DNA from: Cardinalis cardinalis | Lineage: Eukaryota; Chordata; Aves; Passeriformes; Cardinalidae | DNA: 64,000 nucleotides | Direction of reading: 5' to 3' | Assembly (NCBI GenBank): GCA_014549065.1 | Contig: JACDOX010000027.1 | Coordinates: 6,649,257 to 6,713,256, forward strand | Shown here: positions 1-10,366 of the stretch, one piece after another | Numbering within the stretch: the stretch's first letter is position 1 | Layout: the number at the start of each line of letters is the position of its first letter | Translations under genes and position numbers: made by a program | The notes under the pieces: model-generated | What the model was told of the DNA's origin: nothing | The model's database searches: none | The model's input: only the letters and a program-made list of their open reading frames with translations

Positions 1-585
1 AGCACCTCCTTTCACCTCCTTCTGTTGCACTGAGCCACGGGTGCTGACAGAGGTGCCGTCCTGCCTGACTGCGGGACAGTTTGGAAACATTTTGGACATG
101 GTGTGAGAGAGCACTAAGGCTTTCCTGTCCTTGGCATGGTTCATGCCAACTTCTCCATGAGGGAAGAGATGTCGCCTGTCTGGCAGCTCAGAGACTTAGA
201 GTAAGGGAGACCTTGTTTCCCCCATCTGGGACCACACATGGCACCCAGTTTTTCCAGCANTGCTCGGTGTGGCAGGCGCTGATGTACCTGGGTACTGGAG
301 CTGGCACCACGTTGCCTTGCGTGTGCTGCAGGCTTCAGCACTGCNGTCTTTGACTGCAGCACAAATTGCAGGCATAGCTCTTGGATTTGCTCTGACATTG
401 TAATGGGGGACCCCAGAGACTGAGCACTGTTTACACTGGCAAGGCTTGACGTCCTCGTGGCATTTGAGCTGGGTCACTGCAGATTCAAATTGTTGTTGAT
501 TTTTATTTTGGATTTACCCACAGAATCTGGACTCAAGGCTCAACTGGGGCACAGTGGATGGTTTCCACGAGGTCCATCCTTCAGC
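1..585. other. intergenic sequence, no feature seen
   Basis: Short open frames exist on both strands, but they overlap one another, show no recognisable domain and have no splice-site or start-site support. I see no repeat family here. Confidence 0.5.
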
Positions 586-718
586 CAGTTTTACAGCTGA
601 GTTGGCTGAGGTGCAAAGAGGTCAAGAGCCCTGAGTGAAACACACCGAACAGGAGGCTCATTAAGGGCTGAACTCCAGACCCATGTTCCCAGTCCTCTGC
701 TCTAATCACCAGGCGAGA
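586..718 (-). repeat. MIR-like ancient SINE relic (antisense)
   Basis: The segment follows the layout of an antisense MIR element from memory. It opens with TTTTACAGCTGAG, then GAGGTGCAAAGAGGTCAAG, and near the end has a stretch resembling the reverse complement of the tRNA-derived head (CCTCTGCTCTAATCACCAGG). Similarity is patchy, as expected for an old copy. A RepeatMasker run would settle it. Confidence 0.5.
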
Positions 719-1292
719 CAGGGGAGAGCCTCATGGGGCTGATGCTGATGAAAGAAGAGTCAACGACTTTATTTTGCAGCTTTATTAGCAAAACGATGTA
801 AAGCCAATGTGCCTGACTCTATTATTGAACCAGTAATCTCTGTGTGCTTACATCCAGAGCTTCCCAGCCGTTTAACTAGGAGACTGAACAATAAAATATG
901 TTTGGTCTGAAATGGCTAGAGCAGAGGCAAAGCAGGAGGTAAGCTGTCTAATTGGAGAAGTTGCAGCGGGATTCTCACCCCAGGGGTCTGTCCCTTGGGA
1001 TTAATGGTTTGCTGACATCTGGGTTGTGTGGCACTGCTGCCTTGCCCTGGGTCCCACCAGGGCTGATGGCAGGGAGCCAGAAAACAGAAAAATAACTTCC
1101 CAAACTCTTACAACAGGAAAGATGAAGATTTTTATGCTGTCAATGTGGAGGCTGTTGGGAGAAATAAACTGGCAGCTTCTACCCTGAGACATATGGGTGT
1201 GACTTCTCTTGGCTTCCAAAGCCACCTAAGGAAAGAGCAGGAACAGGGAAATACAGGCTCTTTTCCTGATACCAGGGGTTGTCCCAACAGAG
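719..1292. other. intergenic sequence, no feature seen
   Basis: No convincing coding frame, repeat family or motif cluster. The short frames on both strands around 1000-1320 look like chance. Confidence 0.5.
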
Positions 1293-1341
1293 ACAACCCT
1301 ACTGTTAGCATACAACCCTACTGTTAGCATACAACCCTACT
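1293..1341 (+). repeat. 19-bp tandem repeat, 2.6 copies
   Basis: The unit ACAACCCTACTGTTAGCAT occurs twice without change and is followed by the first 11 bases of a third copy. The identity of the copies suggests a recent slippage or duplication event. It lies about 35 bases before the 5' end of the neighbouring CR1. Confidence 0.9.
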
Positions 1342-1374
1342 CAAAACTTCCCATCCAGTTTTGAAGGCCTGAAG

Positions 1375-2200
1375 TCTTATGTCTTACACTCTGCTGAGGG
1401 ATCTGGACAGGCTGGGTTGATAGGCCAAGACCATTTCTATGAAGCACAGCATGGCCAAGGGCAGGGTCCTGCCCTTGGGTCACAACAACCCCAGGCAGAC
1501 CTACAGGCTGGGGGCAGAGTGGCTGCAAAGCTGCCCAGCAGAAAAGGACCAGGGGGTGCTGACCAATAGCAGCTGAACATGAGCCAGCTGTGCCCAGGGG
1601 GCCAAAAATGTCAATGGCATCATGGCCTGGATCAGAAAGAGTATGGCCAGCAGGACCAGGGCAGGAATTGCTCCCTGTACTCAGCACTGGTGAGGCCACA
1701 CCTCAAATCCTCTGTCCAGTTCTGGGTCCCACTACAAAAAAGACATTGAGGGAGTGGAGTGAGTCCAGAGAAGGGCAACAGAGATGGGGTGGGGTCTGGA
1801 GCANAAGGCTTTTGAGGAGGGTCTGAGGGCACTGAGACTGTTTAGGCTGGAGAAAAGGAGGTTCAGGGGAGACCTTACCACCTTCTGCATCTCTCTGAAA
1901 GGACGATGCAGCAAGGTGGGGGATGATCTTTGCAAAGTAACAAGAAATAGGACAAAGGGAAATGGCTTCAAGCTGTTCCAGGACAGGTTTAGATTCNATA
2001 TTAGGAAAAATGTCTCCACAGGAAAGGGTTGTCAAACACAGTAAAAGCTGCCCAGGGAAGGGGCAGCCTGGGGGTATTTAAGGACATGTACATGCGGCAC
2101 TCAGGGACATGGTTTANTGGTGCACTTGGCAGTTCTGGTTGAGGGTTGGACTTGATGACCTTAAAGGTCTTTTCAACCCAAATGATTCTATGATTCTATG
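1375..2200 (+). mobile_element. CR1 LINE, 5'-truncated, plus strand
   Basis: This is a 5'-truncated copy of chicken-repeat-1, the dominant avian LINE. Recognisable CR1 landmarks run in order: GGTCACAACAACCCCA near 1478, GGCTGAACATGAGCCAG-like text near 1572, CTGGTGAGGCCACACCTC near 1687, GAGAAAAGGAGGTTCAGGGG near 1852, and GTTGGACTTGATGACC near 2145. It ends in the diagnostic 3' tail ATTCTATGATTCTATG at 2185-2200. It covers the end of the reverse-transcriptase ORF and the 3' UTR, has no intact reading frame and shows no target-site duplication, which is usual for CR1. Confidence 0.95.
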
Positions 2201-3829
2201 TCAGCTACTCAGGATGATGCCTTCATAGCAAATGCATGGGCGCCTGTTGCACGTGGCATCTTCTCCTGGTTTGGCAAAGTGGTCCCAGATCCATCTTTAT
2301 CCAGGCATGCACATGTTTGTGGCATACCAGGGTCTTGAGGCAGGACTTGGGCTTCTGTATACAGCTCTTCCCAGTTGCAGACAGTACTGAGGCCTCAGCC
2401 ACTACCAAGGACAGATTCCTTTTGTCTAGATGGGGTGCCTGAACTAGTTAAGAGAAGGAGATAGCAGCTAGAAGTTGGGGGAATCACTATTTAGAGGCAC
2501 TAATTTCTTTCACTCCCATGAATGAGACACTGCTGGGAACTGGCTCAGATGCAGACCTGTGGGGGCCACCACACAGGTGAAACATGTCCCACTACCAGCC
2601 AGCTGTCACTTACCTCTCCCTCTGGGAGTCTTTCGAGATGAAACCAAGTCACTGCCCCAGACCCTGTCCTCCTGCTTCTCTTTCCCCTGTGATTCCATTG
2701 GAACCATCTACTGATGATGATGAAAAACTGAACATGGAGAAATAAAAAGCATTAAAAATGTATCCAAATGTGCTACAGCTCAGGGATTGAATTGGACACA
2801 TAAGCTATGGACACCTTAGGAGGGCCATGATCCCAGGTCAGCTGCTCCACACCACCATGCAGTGTCTCACACAGGCTCAGAGCTCACCGTAAATCCAACT
2901 AAAGTACTCAGCCTGTTGTGAAATCCACCTACACTCTTGCTTTTTACAACCTCGGGAAGAAAATGGCAAATTAATCCTTTTTTTAAAAGGATGAGTCGGT
3001 TCCTTGTCATTCTCTGTGTGGCTCAGGATATGATAGTTTCGCTGCATAAATACAGATTGTTTCTTTTCACAAGTTCCCTTTCATCAGACTGATAGGAAGG
3101 CCTGAAGGTTGTTAAAAAATGTGAAAGAAACTTGCTTCCCAATTAAGGTCAGTCTCTTTTATCAGAGTCTTTGCATATAAACCTCACTTTCATAAGGATT
3201 TCTGTAAACTCCATCCCCAGCTCTGACAAAGTGGGAGATGCCCAAATCTCTGAGGGAGCTGGAGAAGAGGCTGCCTTCTTTCCCGGCTTGCAGCGCAAAG
3301 CAGGGATCTGATCTGTCATGATGACTGAGAACATGTCACAACAATCTGTTTGCGTTCTTCAGGAAAGAAAAACATCTTTCTCTCCCCAAGCTGTAAGCTA
3401 ATTTGGAGATTTTGCAAGCTGACATGCAACCTGATTAAAATGACCTCAGGCCAACAATTCTTCTTAGNCAGCTCCACAATTAAAGTCTAGACCTATCTGT
3501 AGCTGAGGGATTTTTTTTCTTTCAAATCCCTGTTAGGGAGGAGAGTTCTGTGTTTTTATTTTTAAATCTACATATTTGGAATTTTTCTTTTACACTTTGC
3601 TTCTACTGTAGCAGAATGTGCTAAGGGGATCTATATTTTTTCACATTTTGAGCAGATGAAACTTGTACGCAGAAGCTCCAGTTTCTTGCCTGCTGGAAAA
3701 ATATACTGAATTTCGGAGGAAATAATACATGAATAAACTCGAGGACTCTAAGAAATACCCAAGGCACTTTGTGGCCTACATAAATCTGCCCTCTGAGGTA
3801 AAAATGTTGTGCCCTCAATTTTCCAAAGT
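2201..3829. other. intergenic sequence, no feature seen
   Basis: Unique-looking sequence without a supportable coding frame. AT content rises from about 2690 onward. I recognise no repeat family. Confidence 0.5.
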
Positions 3830-4060
3830 CAGTGGATATTTTTGTAATGACCATCGCACTGCTACTCAAATCACTTTTTTGCTTCTTGCAATTAGTTAAG
3901 CAGTGGGATCAGCTTATTAATCTGCTGAATTTTTGTGAGCCCAGAGATTTGTCAGGCAGCAAGCAATGGAACATAAATGGGTGCCTTCTGGCTGGACATT
4001 TTTCAGACAATGAGTAGCCCCTAAATTAATTCAGTGGTCTGAGGAGATTTGGTGATTTGT
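3830..4060. promoter_or_regulatory. candidate conserved non-coding element
   Basis: AT-rich non-repetitive block with clustered homeodomain-type cores (CAATTAG near 3890, TTATTAAT near 3915, AAATTAATTC near 4023). Composition and motif density resemble developmental enhancers around protocadherin genes. This is inference from texture only, because conservation cannot be tested here. Confidence 0.3.
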
Positions 4061-4100
4061 CCATGAATGTTTTAATGCCCATTTCTTTAAAAAATCACTG

Positions 4101-4128
4101 GTCATTTGTCATTTGTCATTCGTCATTC
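4101..4128 (+). repeat. 7-bp tandem repeat, 4 copies
   Basis: Four head-to-tail heptamers read GTCATTT, GTCATTT, GTCATTC, GTCATTC. It is a short minisatellite-like array in otherwise unique sequence. Confidence 0.9.
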
Positions 4129-5045
4129 ATGAAGGTAAATCCAGGAGAGATTTTTCTTCCCCTTTGCTGATTTGGCTCAGCCTGGATCATCATCTGGTTT
4201 CTAGCTTGTCAGTTGGCTAAAGTGATTGACAACTTGTGTTTTGCTAATGCTCTTCACAGAGTAATGAGATCCCCTAAAGGGTTTTATTTATGAATTCAAA
4301 TTATATACTTTTGAATTACCAAGTAAACTGGAGTGACTTGCAGACTAACTTTTTAGCATCCCTGAAATACCCTGTACAGCCATGGTAATTTGACACTGGT
4401 TCCAGGCCCCCGAGCTGGGGTGGGATTTTTCCTGGGTGCCAGGGTGGGATGGTGACAGGGGATGCTGGTGGCTTTACACTGGGGACCCAAGGTGGGTCAT
4501 TGCGTGCCTGTCCCCAGCCCAGGCAGCTCCCTGCCTTGTGTTCCTCCGGCTGCTGGGGGGGTTGAACACATGGGCTTTTCTCACCTGATTGCACCACCCT
4601 CCCTTGGCTTTAGCTCTTATACAAGACTTCTCTTCTTGGATTACTTCAAGAGGAATTTGCCTCCCGGCTCATTTCTTTCTGCAGACACTGCTCCAGCTCA
4701 GAGGTGGAAATTTCCCCTGAGGAGGTGAAGGACGTGTCTCCTGGGAGCACAAGCCCTAGGAAAGTCAGATGGAGGTTGTCTCACTGCTCCCAGCCAGGCT
4801 GAGCAAACCCCCCTGCTCCTTCCCATGCCCCAGGAGAGTCCCTGCTCTGCCCTGCCATGTTCTGNTTTCCCTACTTCTCACAGGGCCTCATGTCCCAGTC
4901 CCGAGTGGGAGCTGACAGAGCCCAGACAGTTGGCATCTGTCTGGGGAATATTACTGCCTTTGGTGAAGTTAGGGGAGAAGGACATATTCTCCAACCTAGC
5001 CTGCTCCCAGGACCCTGGCCATGCAGGAGCTGGGTCAGAAGCATT
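4129..5045. other. intergenic sequence, no feature seen
   Basis: GC content rises toward the downstream CpG island. Short overlapping frames on both strands (for example 4316-4597 minus and 4462-4728 plus) have no recognisable domain and are probably chance. Confidence 0.5.
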
Positions 5046-5450
5046 TTAGAAATAGAACCGTAAAATGGTTGGGGTCAGAAGGCACTTTAAAAATCATCTG
5101 GTTCCAACTCTCAAGCCGTGGGAAGGAATANCTTCCTCTAGACCAGGCTGCTCAGAGCTCCATNCAACCTGGCCTGCTTCACGGGATGGGGCATCTGAGA
5201 CCTCTGCGGGAAATCTGTTCCAGCGTCCCATCACCCTCATCTCCTCCTAATATATAATCTGTACCCAGCCTCCTTCAGTTTAAAATCATTCCCACTTGCG
5301 CTGACGCTACACATCCTTGTCAGAAGTCCCTCCCCAGCTCTCTTGTAGCCTTTAGAAGGGCTGTAAGGGGCTATAAGAAGGTGCTACAAGGTCACACCGG
5401 AGCTGTCTCTCGTCCAGGCTGAGGACGGCCGGCTCTCCCAGGCCGCCCTC
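5046..5450 (-). mobile_element. CR1 LINE 3' fragment, minus strand
   Basis: Read on the plus strand this is the reverse complement of the CR1 3' region. In order it shows AAAATGGTTGGGGTCAGAAG, ATCATCTGGTTCCAAC, AGACCAGGCTGCTCA, CAACCTGGCCTG, CAGTTTAAAATCATTCCC and CAGAAGTCCCTCCCCAGCTC. The 3' end lies near 5046. The 5' end fades into the CpG-rich block after about 5420, so that boundary is approximate. Confidence 0.92.
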
Positions 5451-5682
5451 ACAGCAGAGGCGCCCCGGCGCTCCCTCTGCAGCCCAGCCCTGCTGCTGCC
5501 GAGCTCAGGGCTGAGCCTCCTGCCCCGCACCGGGCTGGGAACCCCGAGGAAATAAGGGGCTCGGTCACCAGAGAGCTCCTCTGTGCTACCAGACACCACG
5601 ATTTTAGCACATCCCGCTGCCGCTCCCGGCCGCGCCGCTCCCGCCCTTCCCCACAGGGCCCCAGCGGCGGGGCCGGGCCCGC

Positions 5683-5700
5683 ACCGCCCCCTGGCGGGCC
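5683..5700 (-). promoter_or_regulatory. CTCF-like binding site
   Basis: On the minus strand the sequence reads GGCCCGCCAGGGGGCGGT. Its centre CCGCCAGGGGGCGG matches the CTCF core consensus well, with the A-G-R-K-G-G-C block intact. CTCF marks insulators and loop anchors, which would fit a domain boundary next to a gene desert. Binding is inferred, not shown. Confidence 0.5.
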
Positions 5701-5775
5701 CCGCCGGCAGCGCCCCGGGGGCGCCGCCGCTCCCTCCCGGCCTCAGGAGCCGCGTCCGCCCCCGGCCCCGGCGGG

Positions 5776-5785
5776 ACATGGCGGA
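5776..5785 (+). promoter_or_regulatory. YY1-like site ACATGGCGGA
   Basis: ATGGCGG (5778-5784) is the YY1 core, which is often found just downstream of start sites in CpG-island promoters. It could alternatively be the first codons of a short reading frame. Supported only by the motif and its position inside the island. Confidence 0.35.
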
Positions 5786-6039
5786 GCGGGGCTCGAACAG
5801 AGCGCAGACCCGGACTGGAAGGTCCTGTTCAGAGANACCGCCCGCCCTGGGCTACCGAACGCGCTCTGGATCGTGGCTGCGCTTGGATGGGCTCACGTGT
5901 GGGCTGCCGGTGGCAGCGCGGGTGCCCGGGCGCGGCTCCGCGCGGGGCTGGCACCCGCTGCGGCCGGGGCAGGTTCCCTCGCTATCGCATCCAGCATCAT
6001 CCCTTCCAGCCCCGTTCCGTTCACGCCTTACACTTCTGA

Positions 6040-6600
6040 TTGTCTTGGATTAAACATTACCAGAGGAAATAATACTAATAGCCTTTCACAGCGAAGAAAT
6101 CAACTTCTAAGGCATTTGTTATGGAAAGGATTATAATAAATTAAATGCTTAAACTAGCACTGTGCAAGCATTTTTGTCTTGGATCAAAATGTTTGCGCTG
6201 GCTGTTTAAACATTTAATTTATTATAATGAGAAATATCATTGTAAAAATAAGCATGTTAATTAAACCTGAGTTTTGCAAATGTGAGTCATCCCATGTGGA
6301 CACAGTATAATGAATATAGACAGGTAGAGTCTGCATGCCCTTTTTTTTTTCTCATTAAGAAAATTAACATTTACATCTTTAAACCCTGCAGCTATTAGTT
6401 ATTTTTAATGAAATGTGTTGCCATTTCAAAGTTAAGCTCTTATATGATGCAATCAGATATTGCTAGGTCAGGGAAGAACTTTGCAAATTAAGTTGCAGAG
6501 AAGTTGTTTGCCGCAGATAATTGATTAAAGTTGTTACATGGATAATCAATTTACGCAGTTAAATAAATAAAAGTAAATAACTGCTAAGAAAATGCAGGTC
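6040..6600. promoter_or_regulatory. candidate conserved non-coding element next to CpG island
   Basis: A sharp switch from GC-rich island to AT-rich unique sequence. Motifs include TTAATTAA (6257-6264), TGAGTCA (6283-6289, AP-1 type), TTTGCAAAT (6273-6281) and AATTGATTAAAG near 6520. It encloses the 6130-6228 hairpin. The combination resembles a neural or mesodermal enhancer, but this rests on motif content only. Confidence 0.4.
6130..6228. repeat. 99-bp near-perfect hairpin (long inverted repeat)
   Basis: The outer arms 6130-6154 and 6204-6228 are 25-base inverted copies with one mismatch (outer part ATTATAATAAATTAAATG). The pairing continues inward through AGCACTGTGCAAGCATTTT (6156-6174) against AAAATGTTTGCGCTGGCT (6186-6203), with two small bulges and three further mismatches, two of them wobble-compatible in a plus-strand RNA. 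An 11-base loop (6175-6185) remains. Possible identities are a foldback transposon relic (MITE-like or one of the ancient hairpin-shaped conserved repeats), a microRNA-like precursor, or a palindromic enhancer. No target-site duplication is evident. Confidence 0.85.
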
Positions 6601-6939
6601 ATGCAAGGGTGGTAAAACAAAGCAGTACCCCGGCCATCCTGGGGCCCAAAGGAGCCATGAATTTGGAAGCGACAGACTGAACCTCTTTGTTATCATCTGA
6701 CAGGGGACCGAGGGACCATGGGGACTTCTACAAAGGCGATTTGGACAGTGATGGCTTGCTGCTGGTGTGGGTGAGAGAGGATGGAGGCAAGACTCTCTCT
6801 TTCAAGTAAAGTGACTGGAAGGAATTTTTTCTACCTTCTCATGCCACTGGTCTCTGGTGCATCCATCTGGTCTTGTCCTGAATTCATTGCATGTGTCAAG
6901 CTGTATGCTGATATGTAAACAAAACGCACTTGGATTTAC
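6601..6939. other. intergenic sequence, no feature seen
   Basis: Mixed-composition unique sequence with no coding frame, repeat family or motif cluster that I can support. Confidence 0.5.
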
Positions 6940-7035
6940 TCCCAGCTCTCTCACAGATATGTGGCATAGCCTTGAACATGTTCCTTTACCTCCTAGAGGT
7001 TCATAAAATGTTCTCAGCTACGGTCTTGTGAAGGG
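6940..7035 (+). repeat. possible MIR-like relic, plus strand
   Basis: The order CCCAGCTCT, TGTGGCATAGCCTTGAACA, TTCCTTTACCTCC and TCATAAAATG parallels the MIR core (gctctgcc, tgtgaccttgggca, cacttaacctc, catctgtaaaatg) as remembered. The identity is low and the boundaries are uncertain. Confidence 0.4.
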
Positions 7036-7193
7036 TAGAGGCAGTGTTACTCTGTTTTAATTAACATCCTGCCAAGCTGTGTGCTCAGAAGTACCTCAGG
7101 TCTCTTGTAATTGTACATCACTCCAACAGGCAAAAGCCACAGCAGGCTGCTGGCCCTGCCTGGATCCCATTTCTGAAGTGATCTAGCCCTCAA

Positions 7194-7208
7194 GGGAGGG
7201 AGGGAGGG
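7194..7208 (+). repeat. GGGA microsatellite, G-quadruplex capable
   Basis: Four G-triplets separated by single A bases (GGGAGGGAGGGAGGG) form a textbook G-quadruplex motif, continuing into GGAGGA. No gene is adjacent. Confidence 0.85.
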
Positions 7209-8000
7209 AGGAGGAAAGTCTGGCACANAAGTGAAATTAAACTCTAGGGAGGGAGGAGACCTTGGTGAATTATTTTCTAGGAGCCGCAGCAGAGAGCTGG
7301 GGATGGAATGCCCTCACTTAGGGGTCACACCCCAAATACACTGGATTCTCTTGTCCCACGTGCAGAGATTCAGATAGGAAATTTGTAGACAAAAGCAATG
7401 TTAAGATTTTGATTTGCTGAGGTGCCTCCTCATGCTATCCTCTAGCTAGTTGTCCACTGAACTCGCTCTTAGTGTCTGCTGTAGGACTTTTGGAAAGTCA
7501 AGGTNCTTGAATTTCTTCCAAGTCCAGTGGACATGTTTTGCATGGGAAAAGAGGATGAATTAAGCTGAGGATCCTCTGCACATAATGAAATTNCTTATTT
7601 AACTGGGGATCATCCTCTCAAACCTTTGTGTGTTTGCAGCCTCTGGACAGCTGAGTCCCCCATCATGTGGGTCGGTCTCTCCTGTCTTCCCAAACTCCCT
7701 GCTTGTTTTTGTCTTCTCACTGTGAATGAGAGAAGATTTTTCCAGGTGAAGGGAGGAAGCTGTTGCCCTTTCTTCTTCTTCTTTTNGTCCCACTGTTCCT
7801 CTGAGCTCTCTATCATCATGACCTCTGCTGATATCCCACAAAACTCCCCTCTTCTTACAGGACCAAATTTAAGTCATTAAGTTACAATTAAGTTGTGTTG
7901 CTTTAACCACAAAGGAGTATTTCTACACAGAACATGAACCTGTGGAAAAAAAGGAAAACTTGTCTGCAGAGACCTTTGGGCTGGTTGTTCTCCAGTGAGT

Positions 8001-8025
8001 TGCTCCATCCTGAGGGGATGGAGCA
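8001..8025. repeat. perfect 10-bp stem hairpin, 5-base loop
   Basis: TGCTCCATCC (8001-8010) and GGATGGAGCA (8016-8025) are exact inverted copies around the loop TGAGG. It would fold stably in DNA or RNA, but there is no T-run to suggest a Pol III terminator. Confidence 0.85.
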
Positions 8026-10330
8026 CANGGCTGTGGTACAGTGACCATGCACAGAGGGCCAACCTGGACAGGATCAGGACTCATCACCCTGGCAGAGGGC
8101 TGCAGCCAGCAGTCAGGGGGGTAAAAGGTCCTGGGAGCTGGGCTGCAAAGATGGGGCTGCCTAGCAGACATCTGCAGGGACAAATATAATTCCTGTCNCC
8201 CAGCACTGGGCCATCCACTTAGGAGGATGGATAGGAGGCAGCCTGCATTTCTGGCCTCCAGTACGTTCATCCGATGTCAGTTAAGGCAAAGGTGCACAAC
8301 TTGGAACAGTTTTCAGATCTGAAAGATGAAGTTGCCACAAATACCTCTATGTTCTTTAGCAGCATTTGACTATAGCACCACACAGGATTGCTTCCTTACC
8401 TCAGATGTGGGGCTGCTGGGTCCTCCTTACTCAAGAAGTACCCTCTAGGTACAGTAGCCAGCCATCCACTGCAGCAGGAGCTGACAGGCAAGTGCGGTTT
8501 GCCTGCTGCAGGCTGAGTTCTCATGCCTGTGACCCTGAGGATTCTAATGCCCACTCAAAAATAATTAATAATTATCAACTGAATGAACCTACTGGCTTCT
8601 CACACCCAGGCTAAGTAATTGCATTTCTCAAGTTGGCGGCCATCTGCTTCCTTTCTGTGAGCATCATGGGCAAGAGTGTGAAATCAGCTTTGTGTGTCCA
8701 GCTCAGGAGGGATCTGTATCACTGCTGAGGGGCAAACCAACTCCAGGGAGCTTCTCCTACCCATCCATTTAAATAAGGAATACTTCAAGACCTTGGTGTA
8801 CATGGTGGGAAGTAACACTTCAGTTACTAGCCCACATTCTTCAAGCTAAATTTGAGCTTAGGTGACAGTTGAAGAGTCAGTGGGCATTACCACTAGTAGT
8901 GCTAAGCCTTCAAATTATCCAAAAGGCAGTGTTTTCTCCTTGATCAACCTTGAAATCGATTAGAAACCTCCAGAGGTTTTATGTTACATATAGGCTGATC
9001 TACTTTGTTGGCTGCTGCTCAAAACCACAATCCTATCTTCTTTCCAGGCCCTGGGGCCCTCTTCCCTCTCTGCTCCCTTCCTAACATTTGCTTGACATCT
9101 GGATGAGCTAAATGTGCAGCAATCTACCTGATTTTGTTATTTTGGTACATCTGTCCATGAGCAGATGACTTTCCTNGGTGGTGCTGCCAAAGGAGCCAGG
9201 GGAAAATGAAGCTGGAGCTGGAGAGGATGGACCATCCCTTTAGGTGACAGTGCACTCACCTAAATTTCTATATCCACAAGGTCTGTGCCTGCGTTTAGGA
9301 CAGGTGCCTAGTCTGTTGTCATGCATAATGGTGAAGTAGTCAACACAGTTATGGGAGACTAGAGAGCAATAGTGAAAAGAGAATGCAGGTGCCTAGTGTG
9401 AGATGTCAGCCCCTCTAGGCCCCCCTGAGCAGCTCTGCTTGTCTGCCACAGGAGTGCAGATGCCTGTCATTCATGTAGACCCTACACACTGGCCACAGGA
9501 GTCATATCTGTCTGAATCTTCAGCTAAACCCNACCTGGTGTCTCTGCCTTCAGGGTCAGGGCCAAGGCAGCATTTTCTGACACATTTTCAACACGTCTTG
9601 CATGTGTTGAGGACACAGGATTAAGCCCCCACCCACCCCAGAGGTCACAGCCACATCCACTTACAAGCGTGGGTGCTGCCACCCTGTTTTAGGAGGACTC
9701 CTGTTCCTACAGCANGAACTGCAAGAGCCAGAACCAGGTACCTCAGTGGTGTTTGACTCCATCACACATCTCAATACATAAAGCATCCTTGAAGGCATTC
9801 AAATGGCATAGGGCAGAAGAGCAGGTCAGTGGGACTAATATTTTGGCTGAAGCAACAGAGAAGTCATCCCTGGGATCTTGTCTCGTTGGTGTACGTGGTG
9901 GGTAGGCCTTGGTCAGCAGCCAGATCCCCTCTCCATTTCTCCTCAGCAGAACAGGGGTGGAAAATCAGATGAAAAAAGCTCATGGGTTGAGATAGATACA
10001 GAGAGATCACTTACCAATTACTGTCATGGGTGAAACAGACTTGACTTTGGGAAAATTAATTTAAATTATTGAGAGTTAAAACAGATTTGGAGGCCTGCCT
10101 AAGGTCTCCAGGGTATCANATGCAAGCCCACGGTCCCAGAATATGAATGGGGCACTCAGGAGACATATTGCAGCTACGCCTTAATGGCTGTGAGGGTACA
10201 CCTGGAAAAGAGCCTGTGGGAATTACCTGCTTCTCTGTTTCATGTCCTAAAAGTGCCTGTTTCTCCCCAATGACTGTGGATGGTGTCGAGGGTGCTTGTC
10301 TCTATTTTAAATAACTACCAGAGATTTCAG

Positions 10331-10366
10331 CAGGAGCAGGTTCAAGCTCAGGAGCAGGCTCAAGCT
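10331..10366 (+). repeat. 18-bp tandem duplication
   Basis: CAGGAGCAGGTTCAAGCT is followed directly by CAGGAGCAGGCTCAAGCT, with one difference. In one frame it reads as a Gln/Glu/Ala-rich run, which follows from the repeat itself and does not show coding. Confidence 0.85.

Larger units (their letters stand above)
5400..6000. promoter_or_regulatory. orphan CpG island
   Basis: About 600 bases of very GC- and CpG-rich sequence (densest at 5600-5960), with GC-box-like runs and no CpG loss. No protein-coding exon is recognisable. A plus-strand frame opens at the ATG at 5778 in a fair initiation context and runs to 6053, but GC-rich DNA lacks stop codons and the frame crosses an n, so I do not call it coding. 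In birds such islands usually mark promoters of unannotated transcripts or developmental enhancers. It lies about 7.6 kb beyond the 3' end of the protocadherin gene. Confidence 0.75.

Noticed and set aside
5583..6136. Plus- and minus-strand frames in the orphan CpG island
   Set aside because: Open only because of GC-rich composition. Pro/Ala/Arg-rich with no domain, and one crosses an n. The ATG at 5778 may be part of a YY1 motif.
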